DNA of 64,000 nucleotides. It comes from Pandoraea captiosa. Its GTDB lineage: Bacteria; Pseudomonadota; Gammaproteobacteria; Burkholderiales; Burkholderiaceae. Every line of letters begins with the position of its first letter. Positions within the stretch are counted from its first letter, which is position 1. The position numbers and the translations under genes are program-made. The notes under the pieces are model-generated. The model was not told the DNA's origin, ran no database searches, and worked only from the letters and a program-made list of their open reading frames with translations. The stretch lies in contig NZ_CABPSQ010000001.1 in NCBI RefSeq assembly GCF_902459775.1, positions 1,178,001 through 1,242,000 on the forward strand. The letters run 5' to 3'. Positions 13,850 to 21,881 of the stretch are shown piece by piece.

Positions 13850-14041
13850 TGTCGTTGTTCTGGTTAGGTGTTCTGGTTGCGCCGCACTCGCCTTTTGGAC
13901 GGACGGTCCTAACCCCGTTACATGGTTACGTATCGCGTGTCGATCAAATGCCGAGTCTTTGTAAGCGGTGCTGCGCCGCGTGCCCCCAAGCTCGCGAACC
14001 GGCTCACAAATCGCATGAAGACGTTGCCCCATCACGTCGAT

Positions 14042-14086
14042 GAATAAATTCTGCCACCCGGACTTTGCCGGGGACAAGATTTATTC
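14042..14086 (-). terminator. Long imperfect stem-loop in the 500-bp gap upstream of the LPS-like gene
   Basis: The outer arms GAATAAAT/ATTTATTC and inner arms CCCGG/CCGGG (6-base loop) make a 45-base imperfect hairpin. On the minus strand its 3' side ends in an AT-rich run, so it could terminate the GGDEF/EAL transcript or sit in the leader of the downstream gene. The remainder of 13850-14349 shows no gene or clear promoter. Confidence 0.35.
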
Positions 14087-14349
14087 CAGTTGGAAATCTT
14101 ACGCTGAGTTACCTTCAAGCGCAGTTGAGGAACGACATGCTTGACACCGGAATCCCCTCGTCATGCGGGTTTCCGGGCCGCTGCAGCTGCGCTGGCAGGA
14201 AGGAAAGGAAATTTGTGAGAAATACAGCATTGCGCGAAATACAGACAATGCTGAACCGGAAAACGCGATTGATGCGCCTTTCGCAGGGAACGCTTCCGGT
14301 CCATCGCGCCCCCGCCAGTTCGTCAGCGATCCTGAACGACTGGGCGCGC

Positions 14350-17300
14350 TCAGTGCAGCGCGGCGCTCCCGCCCGGACGCGGGTAAAAGGACTTCTCCAA
14401 CTCGACGAGCAAGGCGGAGAGTTGCGGATCGCGCACGAAGCTCGCTGCGGAATCGGCGGCGAGAATGGCTTCCGGCGTCTGCGGGCGTGCAATCAGAAAA
14501 CCTTGCACGTAGTCGACGCCAAGCTCCGAGAGCGCTTCGAGCGTCGAAGCATCTTCCACCCATTCCGCCACGCTGCGAATCCCGAGATTCTTCGCCAGCG
14601 CCACGATAGCCTCGACGATCGCCAGATTGGCGGGGTGCGCCGCCATACTTTTGACGAAAGCGCCGTCGATCTTGATGGCGTCGACCGCCAGGTCCTTGAG
14701 ATACGAAAACGAACTGAAGCCTGCGCCGAAATCATCGAGCGCGATGCGTCCGCCCAACTGATGGATGCGGTCGACGAAGCGCCGGGTATTGTCCAGATCG
14801 TGAAGCGCCACCGTCTCCGTAATCTCGATGCACAGCAAGCCCACCGAGCGCTCGTGCGCGGCAAGCGTCGCGAAGATGTCCCGCACGAAATGCTCGTCGT
14901 TGAGCGATGCCCCCGAGAGATTCACGCACACGAAGCGGGTCTTCGAGAGCTGGTCGCGGTGGGCGTCGATCCACGTGAGCGTGTTCGTGAGCACCCATTT
15001 GTCGATCATGCCGATGGTGCCGTTCTCTTCGGCCGCACTGATGATGCGTGACGCCGGCACGATGTTGCCGTCCGAATCGCGCATGCGCAGCAGCACCTCG
15101 AAGTTCAATGACTCGCCAGGCGACGCCATCTCCATGATCGGCTGCATCTCGAGAAAGAGCGTATTGGGCGTGAGACCGGCATCGAGCGCGTCGATCAGAC
15201 GCAGCTCAGCGAGCCGTTCGCGAAACGCCGCCGCGCCGCGCTCGTAGACGACCAGCTCGCGTCGGCTCTTCTTCGCCTCGCGGCAAGCCCGGTCGGCGGA
15301 CGAAATGGCGTCCGGCACGCGCATGTCCGTCGTCAGTTCGATGACGCCCGCAGACGCACGCACCTGAAACGCGCGATCACCGATCTGATACGGCTCACCC
15401 GCAATAGCATCGACCAGACGGCGCGCCACTGCTGCGGCCTCCTTGATGGTGGCGTCGCGAAAGACCACAATGAATTCGTCGCCCCCGGTTCGTCCAACGC
15501 TCTGGTCGGTCGACAGACGTGCACGCATCCGATCACACGCCTGACGCAACACTTCGTCGCCGGCCGCATGCCCGAACAGGTCGTTGACGAGCTTGAAACG
15601 GTCCAGATCCAGGTAGGCCAACGCCGCCGGACGGTCGTCGGACAGCGTGCGAATCGCCTCGCCAAGCGCCTTTTCGATGCCCCGCCGGTTCGAGACACCG
15701 GTGAGCGGATCGTTCTCCGCCAGATAGCGCAATTGCTCCATCGTGCGGGCACGTTCCGTAATGTCCTGCAACGAGCCTTCGATGCGACCGTCCGAGAAGA
15801 TCGCCTTGACCAGATAGCGGCTCACACGTCCGTCGTCGCGTGGCAGCGAGAGTATTTCGAGCTCGGATTCGTCGCTGTGCTGTGCGACGTCGAGCAGCAT
15901 GCGCCAGGTGCTTTGACCGAAGTACTGGTCCCAGCGATAGGTGCGTGCGCCGGCATGAGGGATGCCCAGCATGGTGTGCAGCGCGGCGTTTCCGCGTACG
16001 AACACACCCTCATCGTTGAGCGTGAACAGGCCCACGGGGGTGACGTCGTACGCGTTGCGCAATTCGGTCTGGGCTTCGAGCTTGCCCTTGTGTTCCATGC
16101 GCATCTGCTCGGCAATGGCGAGTGCCGCCATCAGGCTCGAAAACAGCGCTGCCGTCACACTGTTGAGCGCCGACGACAACGCCCGGGCGTTGAAGGCCGC
16201 TGCGATCACTTCGGAAAATGTGGCGAACAACACGATGGCGAGCGACGCGCTGTACCAGACGGCGACCCGCGAACGGGTCAGCACGAGAATTCGCGCGAGC
16301 AACACCAGCACGATCACGATGCCGAGCGCCGCCACCGCCCACAGTACGGGGATGAAGTGCGCATAAGGCAATGCGATCGCCGCGCAGCACAGCACCACGC
16401 CAGCCCATTGCAGCACCATCACCATCCATCGCAAGCCAATGCGCTGCAGTTCCTTCTTGAACAACTGCGTGAACAGCGAGTAAGTCAGCACGTAATAGAC
16501 CGCGAACGTTGCCTTGCGCACGAGCGCATCCCAATCCATCGGAATGGCGCGCTCCAGCCATTGCGTGTCGGCACCCAGGGAGTTCGCCGCGAGCCGCAGG
16601 TTGCCGATCAGCCACGCCGCGAAAAGGACATAGAGCCATTCCTTGTTGATGATGGCGGTGACCAGCACGAATGCCGACAGCGTGAGCAGACCGCCTTCGA
16701 GCAGACCGTTGCTGCGATGAAATTCCTTCTCGGAAATACGAAGCTCGGCGCCCGGCCAGGCGGTAAGCGACAGATGTGCCGGGCCGGAGAACGTGCCCTG
16801 GCAGAGCAGCGTGACAGGCTCGACGATGTGACCCAGATCGATGGCGAAACCGGCTTTGGACACGCGTATCGCCCCACTCACGCCGCTGCGGTCGGCGCGG
16901 CCGATGGCCGGCGCGTCCGGGTTTCGCCAGCACGCCAGCGTCTGCGCGTGACGTGAAGGGAATTCGATGAAGGTGCGCTCCTCGCCTCCCACGGGCGGCA
17001 CCGTGAATCGGAACCAGACCGGCGCTTCGGACAGATGGGTACTGAACTGCTGCACGGGCGACACACGCTCCAGCGCGCCTTGCGCCATGGGCGGACCGAA
17101 CGTTGCGGGAAGATCGCCTTGCGCCTGAAAGCTCACCGGCGTTGCACCGCGCACGGCGTACTGGCTTTCCTGAAACAGGAGCACGATGCCCGAGAGCAGC
17201 ATGATGGCCGCGGGCACGGCATACAGGGAGATGCTTCGAAAGAGTTCGTCGAGTCTCGCGGTAATGCGCCAACGGCGTCGCGCGCCGGTGAGTTCGTTCA

Positions 17301-17367
17301 ACTCATCGGCGAAATCGTTCGTGTTACGGCCGTGATCGTCACGCTCGTTGCCGAGGTCCCCCGCCAT
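14350..17367 (-). CDS. Membrane-anchored PAS-GGDEF-EAL cyclic-di-GMP enzyme
   Basis: A 1005-aa multidomain signalling protein. After a polar N-terminus there is one hydrophobic span (about 48-66), then an extracytoplasmic domain of roughly 150 residues. A seven-span-like membrane block (about 225-420) resembles 7TMR-DISM receptors. A PAS domain follows (about 430-545), then GGDEF with an intact GGDEF site at 628-632 and EAL. The EAL active-site motif reads EVL at 757-759, a variant also found in active phosphodiesterases. Downstream catalytic pieces NLS, EITET, DDFGAGFSS and IKIDG are present. Both synthesis and breakdown of c-di-GMP are therefore possible. The signal sensed is unknown, and no partner gene is adjacent. 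Confidence 0.9.
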   Translation of the reverse strand: MAGDLGNERDDHGRNTNDFADELNELTGARRRWRITARLDELFRSISLYAVPAAIMLLSGIVLLFQESQYAVRGATPVSFQAQGDLPATFGPPMAQGALERVSPVQQFSTHLSEAPVWFRFTVPPVGGEERTFIEFPSRHAQTLACWRNPDAPAIGRADRSGVSGAIRVSKAGFAIDLGHIVEPVTLLCQGTFSGPAHLSLTAWPGAELRISEKEFHRSNGLLEGGLLTLSAFVLVTAIINKEWLYVLFAAWLIGNLRLAANSLGADTQWLERAIPMDWDALVRKATFAVYYVLTYSLFTQLFKKELQRIGLRWMVMVLQWAGVVLCCAAIALPYAHFIPVLWAVAALGIVIVLVLLARILVLTRSRVAVWYSASLAIVLFATFSEVIAAAFNARALSSALNSVTAALFSSLMAALAIAEQMRMEHKGKLEAQTELRNAYDVTPVGLFTLNDEGVFVRGNAALHTMLGIPHAGARTYRWDQYFGQSTWRMLLDVAQHSDESELEILSLPRDDGRVSRYLVKAIFSDGRIEGSLQDITERARTMEQLRYLAENDPLTGVSNRRGIEKALGEAIRTLSDDRPAALAYLDLDRFKLVNDLFGHAAGDEVLRQACDRMRARLSTDQSVGRTGGDEFIVVFRDATIKEAAAVARRLVDAIAGEPYQIGDRAFQVRASAGVIELTTDMRVPDAISSADRACREAKKSRRELVVYERGAAAFRERLAELRLIDALDAGLTPNTLFLEMQPIMEMASPGESLNFEVLLRMRDSDGNIVPASRIISAAEENGTIGMIDKWVLTNTLTWIDAHRDQLSKTRFVCVNLSGASLNDEHFVRDIFATLAAHERSVGLLCIEITETVALHDLDNTRRFVDRIHQLGGRIALDDFGAGFSSFSYLKDLAVDAIKIDGAFVKSMAAHPANLAIVEAIVALAKNLGIRSVAEWVEDASTLEALSELGVDYVQGFLIARPQTPEAILAADSAASFVRDPQLSALLVELEKSFYPRPGGSAALH

Positions 17368-17596
17368 ATGACTCTTGTGCCCTTATCTCGTTGGTCGCCC
17401 CCGTGTCGAATCCCGGACAAGGCTCGCCTTGCAACTCACGTTGCGGCGCACCTTGCCGGCCGGGCCGGCCCTGTCCCGTGCGGCCGGTCTTCGGCCTGCA
17501 CGGTCAGGTGTCTCTTGCCCGTACTTCTCGTCACCGCCTTCGCCATCCCCAACCCCTGCGGGATGCGACGGGATAACGTTAATTCGCATAACGGCA

Positions 17597-18514
17597 TTAC
17601 ACCGCCAGGCTGAAGCCTGCTGCTACGCATCGTACCTCGTCGGCACTAAAAGATAAATCCCGCAAATGCGCGCCAACATTGGCTTCGACCGGCACCGGCC
17701 CGACCTCGCGGCCCCGCTCTGCGACGCTCACCGCTTCCTCTTCTGCGTTCTGGCCCGGCATACCGAGGCGCAGGTCCGGATGATGTGTCAGGCACATGTA
17801 GGCAAACAACGGATGCCCCGCCGATTGCCAACGTGTGCGCGCCTGCGCGACATCGAGCGCCAGCACCCGGTGCCCGATCCCGCCCACGTGCGCCATCGGG
17901 ATCAGATCCTGTCCCGGGAACACATCGGTAAACATCAGGGCTTCGTACTGTCGATGCAACGGCGGACGCGCGGTGATCACCATCCAGTCGATCCCCGAGA
18001 GCAGGCAATACTGATAGAAAGCCTTGAAAAGCGCCGTCTTGACGACACGGCCCACGGGGCCCGCCACCACCCCGAGACGCGTGGCCTCGGCCAGCGCCGC
18101 ACTATCCAGCCATGCCGGCAACGGTGCGGAATCCTCAAGATGCAATGCCTGATAGCGGTTGGTCTGAATGCGCATCGTGCCGAGCACGGCGCCATCCAGA
18201 CGGGCACGCGCCATGAGTACGATGGCGCCCGGCTCCCGGTCGCTGGTCTCCGGTTCGCTCAGCGTGGCAGCGAGATCGGGCAGATGACGCCCGTAAGCGG
18301 CCTGACGCATGGCGACGGCGTCGCGCAACGACGATTCGTCGCTCGCAATCGTGATGACGAAAGGCAGACGCTCCTCGCGCAACGCCGTCGTCTGCGGCAA
18401 GTCGGCCACCGGCGCGCGAGCCGCAGCGGGCAACGCTGCCGGGTGAGGGTTACGGCTCGGGAATTCGGCGCGCGGGATGGAGAGGACGTCCGAAGCTTGT
18501 GCAAGGTCAAACAT
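17597..18514 (-). CDS. FeeM-like N-acyl amino acid synthase (GNAT-fold)
   Basis: 305 aa. I chose the ATG at 18514 because AAGGAG lies 8 bases before it; a GTG slightly upstream overlaps that site. The first 60 residues are variable and Pro/Ala-rich. The core has the acyl-homoserine-lactone-synthase-like fold of FeeM: VLGTMRIQTN, then AEATRLGVV, then KTALFKAFYQYCLLSGIDWM, then the PLHRQYEALMF/DVFPGQDL pair. FeeM enzymes join acyl-ACP fatty chains to an amino acid such as tyrosine, giving surfactant- or signal-like lipids. The enzyme stands alone and is divergent from marR across 411 bp. It could instead be an exosortase-associated acyltransferase of the same superfamily, but no PEP-CTERM gene is near. 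Confidence 0.72.
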   Translation of the reverse strand: MFDLAQASDVLSIPRAEFPSRNPHPAALPAAARAPVADLPQTTALREERLPFVITIASDESSLRDAVAMRQAAYGRHLPDLAATLSEPETSDREPGAIVLMARARLDGAVLGTMRIQTNRYQALHLEDSAPLPAWLDSAALAEATRLGVVAGPVGRVVKTALFKAFYQYCLLSGIDWMVITARPPLHRQYEALMFTDVFPGQDLIPMAHVGGIGHRVLALDVAQARTRWQSAGHPLFAYMCLTHHPDLRLGMPGQNAEEEAVSVAERGREVGPVPVEANVGAHLRDLSFSADEVRCVAAGFSLAV

Positions 18515-18814
18515 GATTGACACTCCTTAAGGTCAATGAAAGGGCTGGTGCGGTGCCCGGGCGTTCTCTCCGGTGCACCGCACAATGCCTTTCTTGACCC
18601 GCCGAGGCGAAGTGTCAAGTGCTTATTTTCGCTACGTTTTTCACATCTCGATGGGGCCGCAGCCGCGCCCTTGCCAATCGTCGTGCCGACCGCCCGGGAA
18701 CCCGCGTCGCACCGTACAAAACCGCCACGAATCGGCTTTCTTCAGCGCTCCGATCCGATTCGCTGTCACGTATTTACGACAGTTGCCGTCCGAAGAGTGA
18801 CTCTGGCAAAATGC

Positions 18815-18826
18815 TAAACCTGTTTA
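18815..18826. promoter_or_regulatory. Candidate MarR operator in the feeM-like/marR intergenic region
   Basis: TAAAC-CT-GTTTA is a perfect 5-bp dyad about 100 bp before marR. A possible weak promoter (TTGCCG at 18783, CAAAAT at 18807, spacer 18) lies just upstream, so a bound repressor would cover the start-site region. The rest of the 411-bp gap shows no gene. Confidence 0.35.
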
Positions 18827-18925
18827 TCAATTTACCGGACGACAAGCCCATGGGCCGCGGCAACACGGGATGCCCCTGCCGCCTCCGTCCACCCGCTCAG
18901 TCAATCTGTACGCCAAGACGACACC

Positions 18926-19444
18926 ATGTCGAAAATCGATTGGTCCTCCCGCTTCGGCACGCTGGTCCACGATGTCGCGCGCGTTTATTCGCGGCGCTTC
19001 GACCGGCGTGCCCGGGGCAACTTCGACCTGACACGCGCGCAATGTCGCGTGCTGGTCATGCTCCACCGTTATGGCGTGCAGACACAGGCCGAACTGGCCG
19101 AACGCATGGAACTCACGCCCATGGCGCTTGTGCGCCTGCTCGACCGCCTGCGCGAGAAGGGGCTGGTGCGTCGCGAGCGCGATCCGCATGACAAGCGCGC
19201 GCATCTGCTTTATCTGACGCAGGCGTCCGAAGCCAAGATCGACACCATCGTGGCGTTCGCGAACGGAGTGGAGCGTGACGCACTGGCCGACCTCACCCCC
19301 GCCGAGCGCGCTGAGCTTTCCCGACTGCTGGGCAAGGTCCTGGCGAACCTGACACGCGCCGAGGCCGAAGGTCCCGCGTCGGCGAAACCCGCGAGCGGCA
19401 CGCGCGACGCCGGCCGCCTGAACCAGGAGACGCCACCGGACTAG
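18926..19444 (+). CDS. MarR-family transcriptional regulator
   Basis: 172 aa. The winged helix-turn-helix is clear: LTRAQCRVLVMLHRYGVQTQ, then AELAERMELTPMALVRLLDRL (recognition helix), then the wing GLVRRERDPHDKRAHLLYLT. Members are dimers that leave DNA on binding phenolic or drug-like ligands. The gene sits 167 bp upstream of a DHA2 exporter on the same strand, the classic emrR-emrB arrangement. It most likely represses itself and the pump. A short dyad upstream is a candidate operator. The C-terminal 25 residues are low-complexity and variable. Confidence 0.9.
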   Translation: MSKIDWSSRFGTLVHDVARVYSRRFDRRARGNFDLTRAQCRVLVMLHRYGVQTQAELAERMELTPMALVRLLDRLREKGLVRRERDPHDKRAHLLYLTQASEAKIDTIVAFANGVERDALADLTPAERAELSRLLGKVLANLTRAEAEGPASAKPASGTRDAGRLNQETPPD

Positions 19445-19611
19445 CGCAAACACGCAGAGGGACAGGAAACAAGGGCAGGAGACGAGCAAGACAAGCCGGT
19501 CGACAAACAAGATGTTCGGGCGAGGCATCACGCCATTGCACCGAACTGCACCGTCGGGTGCGCCGCTCACGTGCATCGCGGCTCGCACGACGATTCACCA
19601 AAGGAAATACC

Positions 19612-21159
19612 GTGGCATCCCCCGCAAAAACTGACGATCCCGGCAAGCACCGGGCGCTCGTCAGCATCTCCGTCATGCTGGCGACGGTGTTGCAGACACT
19701 CGACAGCACAATCGCCAACGTCGCGCTGCCGCACATGCAGGGCAGCTTGTCCGCGTCGCAGGACTCGATTACCTGGGTATTGACGTCCTATATCGTCGCC
19801 GCGGCCATCGCAACGCCGCTGACCGGCACGCTATGCGCCCACTTCGGACGTCGACGCGTGTTCCTGTGGTCGGTCGCCGGCTTCACGATCGCCTCGGCGC
19901 TGTGCGGCATGGCCCATTCGCTCACCGAAATCGTGGCGGCACGCCTGTTCCAGGGCATCTGCGGCGCGGCCCTCGTCCCGCTGTCGCAAGCCACCATGCT
20001 CGACATCAACCCACCGAGCAAGCACGGCTCCGCCATGGCAGTGTTCGGCATGGGGGTGATGGTCGGGCCGATTCTCGGGCCCTCATTGGGCGGCTGGCTG
20101 ACCGACAGCTACAACTGGCGGTGGGTCTTTTACATCAACCTGCCCATCGGGCTCATTGCCTTCCTCGGCATCGCGGCCTATCTCAAGGAGCCCAAGGAAC
20201 AAAAGGCAGGGAAATTCGACGCCATGGGTTTCGTCACGCTTGGGTTGGCCATCGGGCTGTTGCAGTTGCTGCTCGACCGGGGCGAGCAGCAGGACTGGCT
20301 CAGTTCGACGGAAATCTGGCTGGAGATGCTGGGCGCCATCATATGTTTCGCGTACTTCATCGTTCACACATGGACGGCAGGCGAACATTCGTTTTTCAAC
20401 CGCGCACTGTTACGCGACCGCAACTTCAATACCGGCGTCATCTATATCTTCGTGGTCGGCATCATTCTCTATGCCACGCGCGCGCTGCTCCCGCCAATGC
20501 TGCAAAGCCTGTTCGGCTACCCGGCCATTCTGACCGGTCTGGTCACGGCCCCCTCCGGCGCCGGGACGATGGCCGCCATGCTGGTCGTCGGGCGCCTCGT
20601 GGGCAAAGTCGACGTGCGCTATCTGCTGGGTTTCGGGTTTGCCTTGACGGCCTATTCGCTGTACCTGATGGCCGGATATTCGCTCACGCTGAGCCCGTCG
20701 GACATCGTCTGGCCGGGCGTCATTCAAGGCTTTGGGCTGGGTTTCGTGTTCGTGCCGCTGACGACGGTCACCTTCGCAACGCTCCCCGGCCAGTTCCGCG
20801 CCGATGGCGCCGCGATCTACAGTCTGTCGCGCAACATCGGCAGCAGTATCGGCATTTCGGTCGTGCAGACGCTGCTCACGCAGAACACCCAGGTCAATCA
20901 CGCCGTGCTGTCCGAGCGGATTACGCCATTTACACAGGGCATCGAGCCGTACTTGCAGACCTACGGCGCGGCCGCCATGGCGGCACTCAATGCGGAAGTG
21001 ACGCGACAGGCCGCGATGATCGCCTATCTCGACGACTTCCGGCTGATGCTGTTCCTGACGGTGGCCGTCATGCCCCTGCTGCTGTTCATCCGGATGAAAA
21101 AGAAAACGACGGGCAAGCCTGACGAGGCCGACGAGATGATGCATATCGCCGCAGACTGA
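19612..21159 (+). CDS. DHA2-family (EmrB/QacA-like) MFS multidrug transporter
   Basis: 515 aa with about fourteen hydrophobic spans, the usual size for DHA2 proton antiporters. Motif D1-like LQTLDSTIANVALPHMQG lies in the first span. Motif A-like GRRRVFLWSV follows in the second loop, and motif C-like GMGVMVGPILGPSLGGW in span 5. The GTG start at 19612 is preceded by AAGGAA at a spacing of 6; an upstream in-frame extension has no such site. It should export lipophilic drugs or fatty acids across the inner membrane. An EmrA-type adaptor gene is absent here, so partners must be elsewhere or it works alone. Likely controlled by the upstream MarR protein. Confidence 0.93.
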   Translation: MASPAKTDDPGKHRALVSISVMLATVLQTLDSTIANVALPHMQGSLSASQDSITWVLTSYIVAAAIATPLTGTLCAHFGRRRVFLWSVAGFTIASALCGMAHSLTEIVAARLFQGICGAALVPLSQATMLDINPPSKHGSAMAVFGMGVMVGPILGPSLGGWLTDSYNWRWVFYINLPIGLIAFLGIAAYLKEPKEQKAGKFDAMGFVTLGLAIGLLQLLLDRGEQQDWLSSTEIWLEMLGAIICFAYFIVHTWTAGEHSFFNRALLRDRNFNTGVIYIFVVGIILYATRALLPPMLQSLFGYPAILTGLVTAPSGAGTMAAMLVVGRLVGKVDVRYLLGFGFALTAYSLYLMAGYSLTLSPSDIVWPGVIQGFGLGFVFVPLTTVTFATLPGQFRADGAAIYSLSRNIGSSIGISVVQTLLTQNTQVNHAVLSERITPFTQGIEPYLQTYGAAAMAALNAEVTRQAAMIAYLDDFRLMLFLTVAVMPLLLFIRMKKKTTGKPDEADEMMHIAAD

Positions 21160-21199
21160 CGCGGCACTTCGACGCGAAGGGGCTTGCCCTGCCCCTCGC

Positions 21200-21595
21200 C
21201 TAGGCAGGCAGCTTGCGCGGGCGCTTGTGGGCGGCCGCGCGCGGCTTGCGCGGTTTCGGCTCGATGCCGATGCGCGGATCGCCCGCGACCACCAATGCCG
21301 CAAGCCGCTTCGCCACCGCGTCGAACGCGACGTCCGACTGCGGGACGTAAAGCCACTTCCCGAGAACGGGATGCGGGCGCAATGCCGGCATCTCTTCCAT
21401 GAGCGACCTGTGATGTTCGTGCGAGGTACAAACAAGCAACCCATCCCATGGCGCGTCCCGATCGATGACCGCAAGGCACTGCCGACCATTCACATAGGCG
21501 GCTTCCGAGCCGAACATTCGCTTGCGCAAATACGTTTCGTTGCGTTCGAAAGGTTCAAAGACCCAGAGTAGCGAATTTTGAACGGACGACGGCAT
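21200..21595 (-). CDS. Small conserved hypothetical protein (possibly TfoX-N-like)
   Basis: 131 aa from the ATG at 21595; a GTG 15 bases upstream is an alternative. The segment YLRKRMFGSEAAYVNGRQCLAVID is reminiscent of the KRMFGG-xxxYVDGRMFAL core of TfoX N-terminal and YjbR-like domains. The rest does not let me assign the family. The tail is basic and Pro/Lys-rich (KPRKPRAAAHKRPRKLPA), which may bind nucleic acid. It is convergent with the MFS gene about 40 bp away; a 6-bp stem AGGGGC/GCCCCT lies between. No operon partner. Confidence 0.55.
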   Translation of the reverse strand: MPSSVQNSLLWVFEPFERNETYLRKRMFGSEAAYVNGRQCLAVIDRDAPWDGLLVCTSHEHHRSLMEEMPALRPHPVLGKWLYVPQSDVAFDAVAKRLAALVVAGDPRIGIEPKPRKPRAAAHKRPRKLPA

Positions 21596-21881
21596 GAGAA
21601 AGGTTTCCACAAAGTCATTGGGCGATCCGCCACTTTACAGGAGCCATGAAATCATCGCCACGCCTGGCTTTCGCCCCCTCCGGCATCAACGATGATTTAA
21701 ATCCCATCACCCTCAAAAACCTGCATCTCGATTCCCAAGAATATCGAGACATCCGTAACAACTTTTTACAACTCACAAAAATACAACGACGACATTTTTC
21801 GGAAGCGAATTAAACGCCTAATTTGAATTCAGCTGAATCAAGACCGATGGATTAAGCATTGAATACTATTAGGAGTACGAT

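Noticed and set aside
15568-16956. 462-codon plus-strand open frame opposite the GGDEF/EAL gene
   Set aside because: Antisense shadow with Gln/Arg/His-rich nonsense composition.
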